A program made the position numbers and the translations under genes. The notes beneath the pieces are model-generated. The model did no database searches. It saw only the letters and a list, made by a program, of their open reading frames with translations, and had not been told where the DNA came from. A stretch of 64,000 nucleotides of DNA from Tenacibaculum agarivorans. Its GTDB lineage: Bacteria; Bacteroidota; Bacteroidia; Flavobacteriales; Flavobacteriaceae. Shown piece after piece: positions 8,810 through 17,402 of this stretch. How positions within the stretch are numbered: the first letter of the stretch is position 1; each line of letters begins with the position of its first letter. Where the stretch lies: assembly GCF_001936575.1 (NCBI RefSeq), contig NZ_MSMP01000006.1:124001-188000 (forward strand), in the 5' to 3' direction.

Positions 8810-10032
8810 TAGCTAAGGTATTTTTTGAATTCTAGTCTAGAAATCATACGCATGTGCACTTCATCTGGACCATCGGCTAAACGAAGAGCTCTTGCCTGAA
8901 TAAAAAAGTTGATTAACGGAAAGTCATCAGATAATCCTGCTCCGCCATGAATTTGCATGGCCATATCTGTTACTTCTTGTAATACTTTAGGAGCTACAAC
9001 TTTAATAGCAGAAATTTCTGTCATACTATTTTTAACACCCTGTTCATCTATTTTCCAAGCCGCATAATGTGTCAACAACCGAGCTTGATCTATGGCAATT
9101 CTTGCTTGTGCAAAATGCTCAGAGTTTCCACCCAGTTTAGCTAATGGTTTTCCAAAAGCTTGTCGAGTTCCACTTCTTATAATAGCGAGTTCTAAAGCAC
9201 GTTCAGCAGCGCCAATACAACGCATACAATGATGAATTCTTCCTGGCCCTAATCTTCCTTGAGCAATCGCAAAACCAGCACCAAAATCTAGAATTAGATT
9301 TTTCTTAGGTATTCTAACATTATTAAAATGTACTTCTCCATGTCCAGCAGGAGCATCATAAGTTCCAAAAGTATTTTGCATTCGTTTAATTTCAACACCA
9401 GGTGTATCTAAGGGTACTAATACCATACTATGCTGTTTGTGCTTTTCAGCTGTAGTATCTGTTTTTCCTAAAACAATAGCTAGCTTTGTCATAGGATGTC
9501 CTAATCCTGTAGACCACCATTTTTTACCATTAACTATAATTTCGTCACCATCTTCTATGATTGATGTTTCAATATTAGTAGCGTCAGAGGAAGCAACATC
9601 AGGCTCAGTCATGCAAAAAACAGATTTCATTTCACCTTTTAATAAAGGTTGTAACCATTCTTTTTTTTGTTCTTCAGATCCAAAATGATATAATACTTCC
9701 ATATTTCCAGTATCTGGAGCATTGCAATTAAAAATCTCTGCAGAATTATATACGCGTCCCATTTCTTCGGCTAGCGGTGCATATTCTAAAACACTAAGTC
9801 CTTCAGCTAATTCATTGTCTGGTAAAAAGAGATTCCATAAACCTTCTTTTTTAGCTAATTCTTTTAATTCTTCTAACCTTGGATGCTCTGTCCATTTTGT
9901 CCAATCACTACCTACATTATGAGTGGTGTTGTATTTCGAATATTCAGATTCAAAAGGATACACATATTGGTTCATGAATTGTTTAAGACGAGCTAAATAT
10001 TCATTAGATTTTTCTGATGGATTGAAATTCAT
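8809..10032 (-). CDS. Acyl-CoA dehydrogenase family protein, ACAD11/LvaC-like
   Basis: A 407-aa FAD-dependent acyl-CoA dehydrogenase fold. It has FCMTEPDVASSDATNIET (flavin/substrate loop), WWSTGLGHP, GPGRIHHCMRCIGAAERALE and the C-terminal QIHGGAGLSDDFPL followed by LRLADGPDEVH. The last segment is typical of the ACAD10/11 subgroup. By eye, Asp of ADGPDEVH aligns with the catalytic Glu of medium-chain dehydrogenase (YEGT). The gene is coupled to the APH-family kinase, and the fused eukaryotic ACAD10/11 combines the same two domains. Confidence 0.9.
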   Translation of the reverse strand: MNFNPSEKSNEYLARLKQFMNQYVYPFESEYSKYNTTHNVGSDWTKWTEHPRLEELKELAKKEGLWNLFLPDNELAEGLSVLEYAPLAEEMGRVYNSAEIFNCNAPDTGNMEVLYHFGSEEQKKEWLQPLLKGEMKSVFCMTEPDVASSDATNIETSIIEDGDEIIVNGKKWWSTGLGHPMTKLAIVLGKTDTTAEKHKQHSMVLVPLDTPGVEIKRMQNTFGTYDAPAGHGEVHFNNVRIPKKNLILDFGAGFAIAQGRLGPGRIHHCMRCIGAAERALELAIIRSGTRQAFGKPLAKLGGNSEHFAQARIAIDQARLLTHYAAWKIDEQGVKNSMTEISAIKVVAPKVLQEVTDMAMQIHGGAGLSDDFPLINFFIQARALRLADGPDEVHMRMISRLEFKKYLS

Positions 10033-10044
10033 TTGATACGAGAT

Positions 10045-10806
10045 TTAAAATTTCTTCAACATTTTTAATGTCATAAAGGGCATTAATAGTTTAATAAAAT
10101 ACCAAGGATAAAAAGGTACATATGCATTGGCTTTTTCTTTATTTATAGCCTTTACTAAAAGTTTAGAACCTTTTTCAAGAGGAATCATGAAAGGAGGTGG
10201 TTTACCTATACTATCAGTCATTTCAGATTGAATAAAACCAGGGAAAATGGTGGATACAGTAATAGGCTTATTCAGCATGTCTATCCTAGCACCTTCCGCT
10301 AGGCTTTTTAATGCTGCTTTTGTAGCCGCATAAACATTCATGGCTCTTGGATATCCTCTAAAGGCAGACATTGAAGAGACAGCGACTAAATGACCGTTGT
10401 TTTGAGCTCTAAAAATTTCCATAGCCGCTTCCATTTGATTTAGAGCACCACAGAAGTTAGTTACTGCTGTTTGCATATTTTGCTTAGCGAATCCTTTGCC
10501 TAAAGGAGCTCCTTTACCCATACCCGCATTTACAATTACACGATCTAAATTTCCACCAATAGACTCAAAATCGTTTTTGAATGCTTGAAAGATTTTAAAA
10601 ACATCTTCTTGAATAGTGACATCTAGAGGTCTGATGAAAACATGAATACTACTATTTATGCTTTCTAACTCAGTTTTTAAGCTTTCCAATTTTTCTACTC
10701 GTCTTGCGCATAAAGCCAGATTACAACCTTGTTTGGCAAATTCTCTAGCCATTCCACTTCCTAAACCAGAGCTAGCACCAGTAATAAGTATGTTTTTTCT
10801 TTTCAA
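10045..10806 (-). CDS. Short-chain dehydrogenase/reductase (first gene of the ACAD operon)
   Basis: A 253-aa classical SDR with ITGASSGLGSGMAREFAKQG at the N-terminus, VNAGMGKG, the serine in AVSSMSAFRGYP and the YAATKAAL active-site motif. It is the promoter-proximal gene of the operon and starts divergently from the marR gene. A one-mismatch -7 element (TACTTTTA on the minus strand, 10842-10835) precedes it. A likely role is oxidoreduction of an intermediate of the ACAD/kinase pathway; compare LvaD in the lva operon (inference). Confidence 0.88.
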   Translation of the reverse strand: MKRKNILITGASSGLGSGMAREFAKQGCNLALCARRVEKLESLKTELESINSSIHVFIRPLDVTIQEDVFKIFQAFKNDFESIGGNLDRVIVNAGMGKGAPLGKGFAKQNMQTAVTNFCGALNQMEAAMEIFRAQNNGHLVAVSSMSAFRGYPRAMNVYAATKAALKSLAEGARIDMLNKPITVSTIFPGFIQSEMTDSIGKPPPFMIPLEKGSKLLVKAINKEKANAYVPFYPWYFIKLLMPFMTLKMLKKF

Positions 10807-10978
10807 AATATTTGGTTATTTAATTTGTATCCTTTAAAAGTAGTAATAAGAATTGACTTCTTTTTTCACTTATGTTAATAAAAGAGGTTGTTTATTGTGA
10901 AAAAATGAGGATATACTGTTTTAAATTTATAATATTGCCATTAAAATTAACTGAATAACCAAGCAAAATACAGATGTA

Positions 10979-10992
10979 TTTGTATGTACAAA
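10979..10992. promoter_or_regulatory. Palindromic MarR-type operator overlapping the marR promoter
   Basis: TTTGTA-TG-TACAAA is a perfect 6+6 bp inverted repeat. It overlaps the -33 position of the marR promoter, whose -7 element TATTTTTG lies at 11003-11010. The position suits autorepression and, with the half-site TTTGTA at 10824-10829, control of the divergent SDR-ACAD operon (inference). Confidence 0.55.
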
Positions 10993-11002
10993 CAAAAATA
11001 TT

Positions 11003-11010
11003 TATTTTTG
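11003..11010 (+). promoter_or_regulatory. -7 element TATTTTTG of the marR promoter
   Basis: An exact TAnnTTTG match 6 bp before ATG 11017, so the mRNA would be leaderless or almost so. The nearest TTG (10980-10982) is 20 bp upstream, slightly longer than the usual spacer. Confidence 0.55.
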
Positions 11011-11016
11011 TAAGTG

Positions 11017-11442
11017 ATGACTAAAACAAAATCTAAATATTCTGTATGCTTATGCCATGCTTCTAATGTATTAGCTAGAAGTATGACTAAATTAATGGAT
11101 GAAGAATTAGCAGTATTAAATTTAACTTCATCGTATGCTTATCTTTTAATGGAAGTAGCTGCTCAAGATAAAATTAACCCGAAAAAAATTAGCGAATCAT
11201 TAGAGCTTACACCTTCTACAGTTACTAGACTTATTGAAAAAATGGAAAACAGAAATTTGTTGCAACGTAAGCAGGTTGGTAGAAGCACCGAAGTACGTTT
11301 AACGAAAGAAGGTAAGAGTATAATGAAACAGATTAAAATTTGCATTGAACGATTTGAAAAAAGATATGCTGCATTAATCGGAGAAGAATTGATTGATAAG
11401 CTAACTAAAGATGTTTACGAAGCAGCAATGAAAGTGAGTTAA
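11017..11442 (+). CDS. MarR-family transcriptional regulator
   Basis: A 141-aa winged-helix regulator. The DNA-binding part is INPKKISESLELTPSTVTRLIEKMENRNLLQRKQVGRSTEVRLTKEGKSI, with helices for dimerisation on either side. I prefer ATG 11017 over the in-frame GTG one codon earlier. It is divergent from the SDR-ACAD-kinase-SDR operon, which it may repress in response to an acyl compound. A palindrome overlapping its own promoter suggests autoregulation. Confidence 0.9.
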   Translation: MTKTKSKYSVCLCHASNVLARSMTKLMDEELAVLNLTSSYAYLLMEVAAQDKINPKKISESLELTPSTVTRLIEKMENRNLLQRKQVGRSTEVRLTKEGKSIMKQIKICIERFEKRYAALIGEELIDKLTKDVYEAAMKVS

Positions 11443-11460
11443 AAAGAATAAATTTCAATA

Positions 11461-11475
11461 TTTGTATGTGCAAGC
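11461..11475. promoter_or_regulatory. Degenerate second copy of the MarR-type operator
   Basis: TTTGTATGTGCAAGC repeats the upstream operator word TTTGTATGTACAAAC with two changes, both in the right arm. It lies 18 bp after the marR stop, in the gap before the convergent lipoprotein gene. It may be a second binding site or a relic. Confidence 0.35.
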
Positions 11476-11499
11476 AAATTTATAATCTGTCATTTAGTT

Positions 11500-12090
11500 T
11501 TAATCGTTATTACATTGATTGAAGGTAGTTGTATTTGTCTTTTTAAATGAGAAAGTAGCATTAGTAATTTCTATAAAATCATTTTTGTCTTCAACGTTGT
11601 ATAACTTACCTGAAAATTTACCACGAATTCCAGTTAAAAAACTTATTTCTTTTGGGAAAAACTCCAGTATTTCAACCTCAAAGTCATTGTTTGTACTGTT
11701 TCTATAGAACTTTCTTTTTCCATCTTTATTAATAAAGAACTTTGCATAATTTTTAAAGTGTCCTTCAGCGTCAGAAATCGAGTATTTACCTATGCTATTT
11801 ACATTCATTATTTGCATATGAAAAAAGTTTTCACTCGTTAGATCAGTTATTAGGTTAGAGTCCCTGTAAGCTTTAATAGTATATAAAGGTTTACCGTCAA
11901 TTTCAGATCGTGAACAAGAGAAAGTATGCATACAGAAGTCTTTATCTATCTGTGAGGGTAGCCATAATTCATCATCTACTAGCATTTTAAATTCATTAAG
12001 CTTTTCTATAGAGTTAGAATTTTCATTATCGTTGCAGCCAGAAAGAATTAATAAAAGCGTAGATACTATTAGTAGTAGATTATTTTTCAT
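11500..12090 (-). CDS. Predicted lipoprotein of unknown function
   Basis: A 196-aa protein with a lipoprotein signal (LLLIVSTLLLILSGC, Cys at about residue 19) followed by an Asn/Glu-rich linker. The globular region has a beta-rich pattern (FHMQIMNVNSIGKYSISDAEGH, FEVEILEF, GIRGKFSGKLYN). It resembles the small DUF-type beta-sandwich lipoproteins common in flavobacteria, but I do not recognise the family. It appears to be a single gene, convergent with marR. Confidence 0.6.
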   Translation of the reverse strand: MKNNLLLIVSTLLLILSGCNDNENSNSIEKLNEFKMLVDDELWLPSQIDKDFCMHTFSCSRSEIDGKPLYTIKAYRDSNLITDLTSENFFHMQIMNVNSIGKYSISDAEGHFKNYAKFFINKDGKRKFYRNSTNNDFEVEILEFFPKEISFLTGIRGKFSGKLYNVEDKNDFIEITNATFSFKKTNTTTFNQCNND

Positions 12091-12185
12091 GTTTTAGATG
12101 TATTTAAGTTTTTCACTTATCAGCAAATACCATGCCTATGGTAAAAAAAATCATCTAAAAATAAAGTCTAAAAGAGTAACGAGAA

Positions 12186-13535
12186 TTAAACTCCCAAAAT
12201 TAGTTTAGCAATAGTAAAATAGATTAAAATCCCAAAAATATCATTACTAGTAGTAATAAAGGGACCTGTAGCTATAGCTGGATCTATACCTCTTTTATCA
12301 AGAAATAATGGAATAAAAGTACCAATAAGCCCTGCTACTATAATAACGACTACTAAGGATACAGAAACAGCAAAAGAAGTCTCTAATTGTCCGTTATAGA
12401 TATAAATAAATAGAAAGAGAACAATAGCTAAAGCAATACCATTGAGTGTTGCTAATAGCATTTCTTTAATGAGACGTTGGTTTATACTTCCTTTTACATC
12501 ATCATTGGCTAAACCTTGAACGATAATAGCAGAGGATTGAACCCCTACATTTCCAGCCATTGCAGCAATTAATGGAGTAAAAAAGAATAGTACAGCATTT
12601 TCTTTAAAAGAATCTTCAAATCCGCCCATAATTAAAAAAGCACCAATTCCACCGATCAATCCTAAAAATAACCAAGGTAAACGTGCTCGGGTTAGCTCTA
12701 AAATAGTATCATCCGCTTCTACATCTTGTGTAATACCAGCAGCTAATTGATAATCTTTATCAGCTTCTTCTTTAATTACATCTACAATATCATCAATAGT
12801 AATTCTACCTACTAAAATACCCAACTCATCTACTACAGGAATGGCTTCTAAATCGTATTTACGCATTTTATTTGCCACATCTTCTGCATCATCATGAACA
12901 TTTACAAAATCTACCCTAGGAATGTATACATCGGCAATTTTAGACCTTGTAGAAGCCATCAATAAATCTTTTAATGATAACCGACCTTTGAGTTTTCCGC
13001 TATCATCAACTACATAAATAGAATGTACTCTAGTAACTTCTGCGGCTTGTTCACGCATTCTGGTTACACAACCTAATATCGACCAATTTTCATTAACTTT
13101 TACAAGCTCTTTGGCCATTAAACCTCCGGCAGAGCTTTCATCAAATCGAAGTAATTCAACAATTTCTTTAGCATGCTCTTCGTCTTCAATTTGTTGCATT
13201 ACTGCTTCTTTACGTCCTTCTGGAAGTTCAGCAATTACATCGGCAGCATCATCAGTATCTAATTCTTCAATTTCTTCAGCAATTTCTTTGGCAGATAATT
13301 GTTCTAATACTTTTTCACGAACATCGTCATCAACATCCATTAATACCTCAGAAGTTGTTTCACTATCTAGGAGGCGTATAATATAAACAGCTTCATCAAA
13401 GTTTAATTCATCTAAAACTTCAGCAATGTCAGCATGGTGTACATCAGTAAAAAGATCAGAAAGCGCAGTATCTTTTTGATTTGCGATTAAGTTGGAAACG
13501 TTTTCAAGAAGTTCTTTCGTTATTTCTATCGCCAT
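12186..13535 (-). CDS. mgtE: Magnesium transporter MgtE
   Basis: A 449-aa protein with the complete MgtE layout: an N-terminal superhelical domain (about residues 20-125), two CBS domains (about 130-255) and a C-terminal membrane region with five helices. It contains the conserved [17 protein letters not shown] segment and acidic residues near [20 protein letters not shown] sequence. It is a Mg2+-gated Mg2+ channel in the inner membrane. The start overlaps the rsmA reading frame by 32 bp, so the two are translationally coupled. Confidence 0.95.
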   Translation of the reverse strand: MAIEITKELLENVSNLIANQKDTALSDLFTDVHHADIAEVLDELNFDEAVYIIRLLDSETTSEVLMDVDDDVREKVLEQLSAKEIAEEIEELDTDDAADVIAELPEGRKEAVMQQIEDEEHAKEIVELLRFDESSAGGLMAKELVKVNENWSILGCVTRMREQAAEVTRVHSIYVVDDSGKLKGRLSLKDLLMASTRSKIADVYIPRVDFVNVHDDAEDVANKMRKYDLEAIPVVDELGILVGRITIDDIVDVIKEEADKDYQLAAGITQDVEADDTILELTRARLPWLFLGLIGGIGAFLIMGGFEDSFKENAVLFFFTPLIAAMAGNVGVQSSAIIVQGLANDDVKGSINQRLIKEMLLATLNGIALAIVLFLFIYIYNGQLETSFAVSVSLVVVIIVAGLIGTFIPLFLDKRGIDPAIATGPFITTSNDIFGILIYFTIAKLILGV

Positions 13536-14331
13536 GACTTGCTATTTTGTCCGTCAATTCTATAAATTCTTGTACCGATAATTGTTCGGGACGCATGGCA
13601 AATATAGGGTCTTGTTTTAAGTTATCCGAGAGATTCATAGATTTTAAACTGCTTCGTAACATTTTTCTTCTTTGATTAAATGCAGTTTTAACTACTCGAA
13701 TAAATAGTTTCTCATCTACAGGTAAGGTATAATTCTCTTTTCGAATCATACGCATTACTCCAGAGTTTACTTTTGGAGGTGGATCAAATACTGTAGGAGG
13801 GACAGTGAATAAATATTCAACGTCATAGAAAGCTTGGGCAATTACAGATAAAATACCATAAGCTTTACTTCCTTTTTTTTCAGCAATTCGTTGTGCTACT
13901 TCCTTTTGAAACATTCCTGAAAATTCAGGCACGATGTCACGATTTTCAATGGCTTTAAATACAATTTGAGTAGAAATATTGTAAGGAAAATTACCAATTA
14001 TAGCAACCTGTTCTCCATTAAATATTTGATGAAGATTTTGTTTGAGGAAATCGCCTTCAATAATAGTAAAGTTCTCTTTTGAAGTGTCAAGTTTTATGTG
14101 TTCTACAGGAAAAACTTCGTGTAAATACGTTACAGATTCAGAATCCAATTCCATTACGGTAACTTTAAACTTTCTTTTTCTAAGAATATGTTTAGTAAGG
14201 ACACCCATTCCTGGACCAATTTCTAATACCTGATCGTATCCTTTTTCAGTTAACGAGTCCGCTATTTTATTCGCTATATTTTCATCCGTTAAAAAATGCT
14301 GTCCTAGGTGTTTTTTCGCTCTAACGCTCAT
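13504..14331 (-). CDS. rsmA: 16S rRNA dimethyladenosine transferase RsmA (KsgA)
   Basis: A 275-aa methyltransferase that dimethylates A1518/A1519 of 16S rRNA. Visible motifs are [18 protein letters not shown], the SAM site [26 protein letters not shown] (NxPY catalytic motif) and the C-terminal [14 protein letters not shown]. Its start overlaps the M23 peptidase gene by 11 bp and its end overlaps mgtE by 32 bp. The cluster is therefore tightly packed. Confidence 0.96.
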   Translation of the reverse strand: MSVRAKKHLGQHFLTDENIANKIADSLTEKGYDQVLEIGPGMGVLTKHILRKRKFKVTVMELDSESVTYLHEVFPVEHIKLDTSKENFTIIEGDFLKQNLHQIFNGEQVAIIGNFPYNISTQIVFKAIENRDIVPEFSGMFQKEVAQRIAEKKGSKAYGILSVIAQAFYDVEYLFTVPPTVFDPPPKVNSGVMRMIRKENYTLPVDEKLFIRVVKTAFNQRRKMLRSSLKSMNLSDNLKQDPIFAMRPEQLSVQEFIELTDKIASHGDRNNERTS

Positions 14332-14944
14332 CTTGTACTATTCTATGTTTTTTTATGAAATCGGTCGGATCTACATATCCTTTACTATTCTTCGAATATC
14401 CATTGCCCAAAGGTAATGTAATATCTTCTCTTATTTCAAAATGCAAGTGTGCATAATATGCGCCATTTGCAGTGCCTATAGTGCCAATTTTAGTACCTTT
14501 AGTTATCCATTTATCTTGAGTTGTAAGTATGGTATCACAATGCGCATATAATGATTCTACTATTTTTTCATTAGGTAGAAAATGCAAAATTCGTATTACG
14601 TTTCCCCAACCACCACCATAATCTCTAGTTTCTTTTACGTATCCGTTGGCTATAGTATAAATAGGATCACCTAAATCAGTATTACCTCCTGTAACAGCAT
14701 TCCAATCATCACCTAAATGATAATTTTTTTGAAATTTTTGGGCATTATAATATCCTTTTGCATTTGGAATGCCCACAGGAAAGTCAAAACTATTTGCAAT
14801 AAACTCTTTTTGTATAGTGTCTTTATAAGAAATTGAAACTATTTTGGTATCTCTTTCTGCAATTAAAGTTTTCTTATTATTCTTTTTTGAACAAGATAAA
14901 AGAAGGGCTGTAAAAATAAAAAAAGATAAAAATCTTATTTTCAT
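14321..14944 (-). CDS. M23-family peptidase (LytM-like) lipoprotein
   Basis: A 207-aa protein with a lipobox (FTALLLSC, Cys 18) and a C-terminal LytM/peptidase M23 domain. Zinc ligands are present: His and Asp of NYHLGDDWN and the HLHFEIR motif, with LYAHCDT between them. Such enzymes cut peptidoglycan cross-bridges. With the ligands intact it is probably active. It follows the DUF4286 gene by 3 bp and overlaps rsmA. Confidence 0.88.
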   Translation of the reverse strand: MKIRFLSFFIFTALLLSCSKKNNKKTLIAERDTKIVSISYKDTIQKEFIANSFDFPVGIPNAKGYYNAQKFQKNYHLGDDWNAVTGGNTDLGDPIYTIANGYVKETRDYGGGWGNVIRILHFLPNEKIVESLYAHCDTILTTQDKWITKGTKIGTIGTANGAYYAHLHFEIREDITLPLGNGYSKNSKGYVDPTDFIKKHRIVQDER

Positions 14945-14947
14945 TGC

Positions 14948-15277
14948 TTAGTTACTTACCACTGTAGGATAAAACTCTTTTACAACTTTTAATTCAGTTC
15001 TAAAAGCCAACATTTTATCAGCAAATTTTTTCATTCCTTCTGAGCGAAGCTTTTCAGCATCATGCTTATAATAATCATCTAAATCATCTCTAGTTTTAGC
15101 AGTATACTGAATAGAATAGGTAACTCCTCCCATTTCTTCTTCTACTAAAACCTGAGCCATTTTAGCACTTGTAAATCTACCTGTAGCTAATACTTCAGGA
15201 ATATGGGTTTGCATCCAATGTAACCATTCATCATGAACAGTTTCATCGATATTTATAGTAACGTTGTATATGTACAT
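14948..15277 (-). CDS. DUF4286-family protein
   Basis: A 109-aa protein with the ferredoxin-like pattern of DUF4286 (MYIYNVTINIDETVHDEWLHWMQTHIPEVLATGRFTSAKM, later YSIQYTAKTRDDLDDYYKHDAEKLRSEG). The function is unknown. A place between a TPR protein and M23/rsmA/mgtE is a common flavobacterial arrangement as far as I recall, suggesting a conserved operon. Confidence 0.85.
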   Translation of the reverse strand: MYIYNVTINIDETVHDEWLHWMQTHIPEVLATGRFTSAKMAQVLVEEEMGGVTYSIQYTAKTRDDLDDYYKHDAEKLRSEGMKKFADKMLAFRTELKVVKEFYPTVVSN

Positions 15278-15308
15278 ATTTTTTTATTTGTATTGTGATT
15301 TGCTGTGT

Positions 15309-17084
15309 TTATATATTGTCTCCCCGTAGTTTTCTAAATTTCTTTCTAGCATCAACCAAATAAATACTAGATGGATAATCAAAAATTATTTTTTGATAAT
15401 GTTCTTTTGCTTTCTCATTATCGTTCAATTCATTTGCATATAATTCAGCCATTTGATAATGTGCATCATCCACCAAAATCCCTTGAGGATCAAGACTAAT
15501 GATTTTAGTATAATTTTCTATAGCTTCGTTGAACTTTTTTGTTTTTGAAAATAGAGAGGCTTGTTTAAATAAAGCTTCATCTTCGATTGATTGGCCTTTG
15601 AATTCTGTTAAAATATTATGTAAAAGTGCGATTGCTTTTTCATTTTTATTTTGATAATCGAGTACATCTGCTTTTGCATATGATAATAATCCGTTAGGAA
15701 GACTATCTTTAGGTTGATTATCAGAAATAATTAGAAATAAATCAGCAGCATCATTTGCAATAAGTTGTGAAGCAGACCCCTTTAGTACCTTGAGTTGTGC
15801 TTTAGCCCATTTAAAATCACCTTTAAAATATGAGGTCTGTGCTACTTTAAATCGTGCTTGTTGCCCTAGTTCGTGGTTTTTAAATCGAGATTGCACTTGA
15901 GAAAAGTAAATTAAGGCTTTGTTAAAGGTATCTTGATATACTAAAACATCTGCTAATTTTAATTTTACTTTGGCTTTTTGATATCGATTATCAGCAAACT
16001 TAATCGCTTCTTCAAGTATTTTTTTCGCTTCTTCAGGCTGATTCTTTTTGAATGTTAAATAATCCGCATAGGCTATTTGAATAGAAAAAGTATTTCTATT
16101 AACCCCAAACTCATTAAATACTTGTTGGAATTTTTGTTCAATTTCAGGCGTATCGGTAGCAATAGCAATTTTTAGATTCATTAATATAGCACCAAATTTA
16201 TCTTCTAGAAAATTGGATTTCTCAATGGTAAAATCGAAACATTTCTTAGCCGTTTCATAATCTTTATTTTGAAAAGCAATCTCTCCTAAGTCATAGATTT
16301 TAACTAAATGTTCAGGATCTCTTTGGTATAAAGCTTTGTTTTGAATGAAAGCTTTACCATAGTCTTTTTGTGTAATAAACAACCAACTTAAAAGATCGTT
16401 CCAGATATCTTTAGGATTACTAGCTGATTTACGTAAAAGTGCCTTCTTAAACAAAATATTGTTTTCATTCTCACTATCGTCAGTAATATACCTAGATGTA
16501 AACCTTTTAACTGTATTCAAGTAATTATCATTAATATCTAAATAATTGATATACTCTTCAAACATTTGAGAAAAATTACCTTTTTCACCATGAATTTGGG
16601 CAATTTGAAACTCATAATGTACATTTTTATTGGTTTCAGAAGTTTTTTTATAGGCCTCAATAGCTAAGTCTAACTTATTGTAGTTTTTAAACATGTTAGC
16701 AATGGTGGCTCCATAACCAGACCGTTTAGCTATAGATGTTATGGCTTTTTTATAATACTTTTTAGCAGCAATAGTATCTTGCTGTCTTTCATAATTGTAG
16801 CCAATAATCACATTTAAAAAAGTAAGATTTGATCTTTTTTCTAGCTTTTCCAATAAAACACTTTCCGCTGTTTTAAATTGATTTGTCTCTTGATAGCAGG
16901 AAATTAGCCTTTGTAAGTAGGTAGTATTGTAAGGACTTTTGTTTACTAAACCTTTATATAATTGAATAGCTTTTTTGTATTCATTATTTCTATAATAATT
17001 TTCTGCTAAAGCAAATTCATTTGATTGAGCGCTGGTAATTATGCTGTTAATCAGAAAAATAAGTAGGAAAAAACGTTTCATCAT
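15309..17084 (-). CDS. Secreted tetratricopeptide-repeat protein
   Basis: A protein of about 590 aa with a signal peptide (KRFFLLIFLINSIITSAQ) and TPR-like helical repeats over its whole length, e.g. ALAENYYRNNEYKKAIQLYKGLV and a C-terminal block DEALFKQASLFSKTKKFNEAIENYTKIISLDPQG. The C-terminal part resembles YbgF/BamD-type TPRs. It probably acts as a periplasmic or envelope scaffold. It heads the operon to mgtE. An exact -7 element (TATTTTTG, minus strand 17096-17089) ends beside the GTG at 17087, so I place the start at one of the two following ATGs (17084 or 17081). Confidence 0.82.
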   Translation of the reverse strand: MMKRFFLLIFLINSIITSAQSNEFALAENYYRNNEYKKAIQLYKGLVNKSPYNTTYLQRLISCYQETNQFKTAESVLLEKLEKRSNLTFLNVIIGYNYERQQDTIAAKKYYKKAITSIAKRSGYGATIANMFKNYNKLDLAIEAYKKTSETNKNVHYEFQIAQIHGEKGNFSQMFEEYINYLDINDNYLNTVKRFTSRYITDDSENENNILFKKALLRKSASNPKDIWNDLLSWLFITQKDYGKAFIQNKALYQRDPEHLVKIYDLGEIAFQNKDYETAKKCFDFTIEKSNFLEDKFGAILMNLKIAIATDTPEIEQKFQQVFNEFGVNRNTFSIQIAYADYLTFKKNQPEEAKKILEEAIKFADNRYQKAKVKLKLADVLVYQDTFNKALIYFSQVQSRFKNHELGQQARFKVAQTSYFKGDFKWAKAQLKVLKGSASQLIANDAADLFLIISDNQPKDSLPNGLLSYAKADVLDYQNKNEKAIALLHNILTEFKGQSIEDEALFKQASLFSKTKKFNEAIENYTKIISLDPQGILVDDAHYQMAELYANELNDNEKAKEHYQKIIFDYPSSIYLVDARKKFRKLRGDNI

Positions 17085-17088
17085 CACT

Positions 17089-17096
17089 CAAAAATA
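17089..17096 (-). promoter_or_regulatory. -7 element of the TPR-to-mgtE operon
   Basis: On the minus strand this reads TATTTTTG, an exact TAnnTTTG match, and ATG codons begin 4-8 bp after it. A leaderless transcript is predicted. Confidence 0.5.
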
Positions 17097-17158
17097 AACA
17101 AGTTTAATGTTAAAATTAAATTAAAAAGAATGATTTTTTTGAATTTACTGTAATATTT

Positions 17159-17173
17159 TGGCACGAACTTTGT
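17159..17173 (+). promoter_or_regulatory. Sigma-54-type -24/-12 promoter
   Basis: TGGCACG-AACT-TTGT matches the RpoN consensus TGGCACG-N4-TTGC at all positions but the last. It is preceded by T, and the base after the first half is A (R in the consensus). It lies 33 bp before the ATG of the 47-aa gene at 17206, a normal distance for transcription initiating about 12 bp after the -12 element. Confidence 0.65.
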
Positions 17174-17205
17174 CTAATACAATATATAACTAATACAACT
17201 TTATC

Positions 17206-17349
17206 ATGAAAAATTTAACTAGACAATACGAAGTAGCTAACGAGAAAGCAAAAAAATTTATGAAAAACGGACAAATCGCTCAATATTTTGAGGCTTTGTT
17301 AGAAGTAAACAAATATAAAAGACTAATGAATGTTGTTGTTTCGAATTAA
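17206..17349 (+). CDS. Small 47-aa protein behind a sigma-54 promoter
   Basis: A short frame that starts MKNLTRQYEVANEKAKKFMK and ends LMNVVVSN. It has no signal peptide or membrane segment, and is Lys-rich and probably helical. The clear sigma-54 promoter upstream and a hairpin 10 bp after the stop make this a real, self-contained transcription unit rather than a chance frame. The ending (FEALLEVNKYKRLM) has the look of a small regulatory or adaptor peptide, but no family is recognised. Confidence 0.72.
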   Translation: MKNLTRQYEVANEKAKKFMKNGQIAQYFEALLEVNKYKRLMNVVVSN

Positions 17350-17358
17350 TATAAAATC

Positions 17359-17385
17359 AGTAATCAGCGGCGCGCACTGATTACT
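17359..17385. terminator. Bidirectional hairpin terminator between the 47-aa gene and serS
   Basis: AGTAATCAG / CTGATTACT form a perfect 9-bp stem around a GC-rich 9-nt loop. The hairpin lies between two convergent genes, and AT-rich tracts follow on both sides. Confidence 0.7.
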
Positions 17386-17402
17386 AACTCTATATTTTAT
17401 TT

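Noticed and set aside
13111..13386. Plus-strand 91-aa frame opposite mgtE
   Set aside because: Ser-rich shadow of the acidic MgtE N-domain on the other strand; no conserved features.
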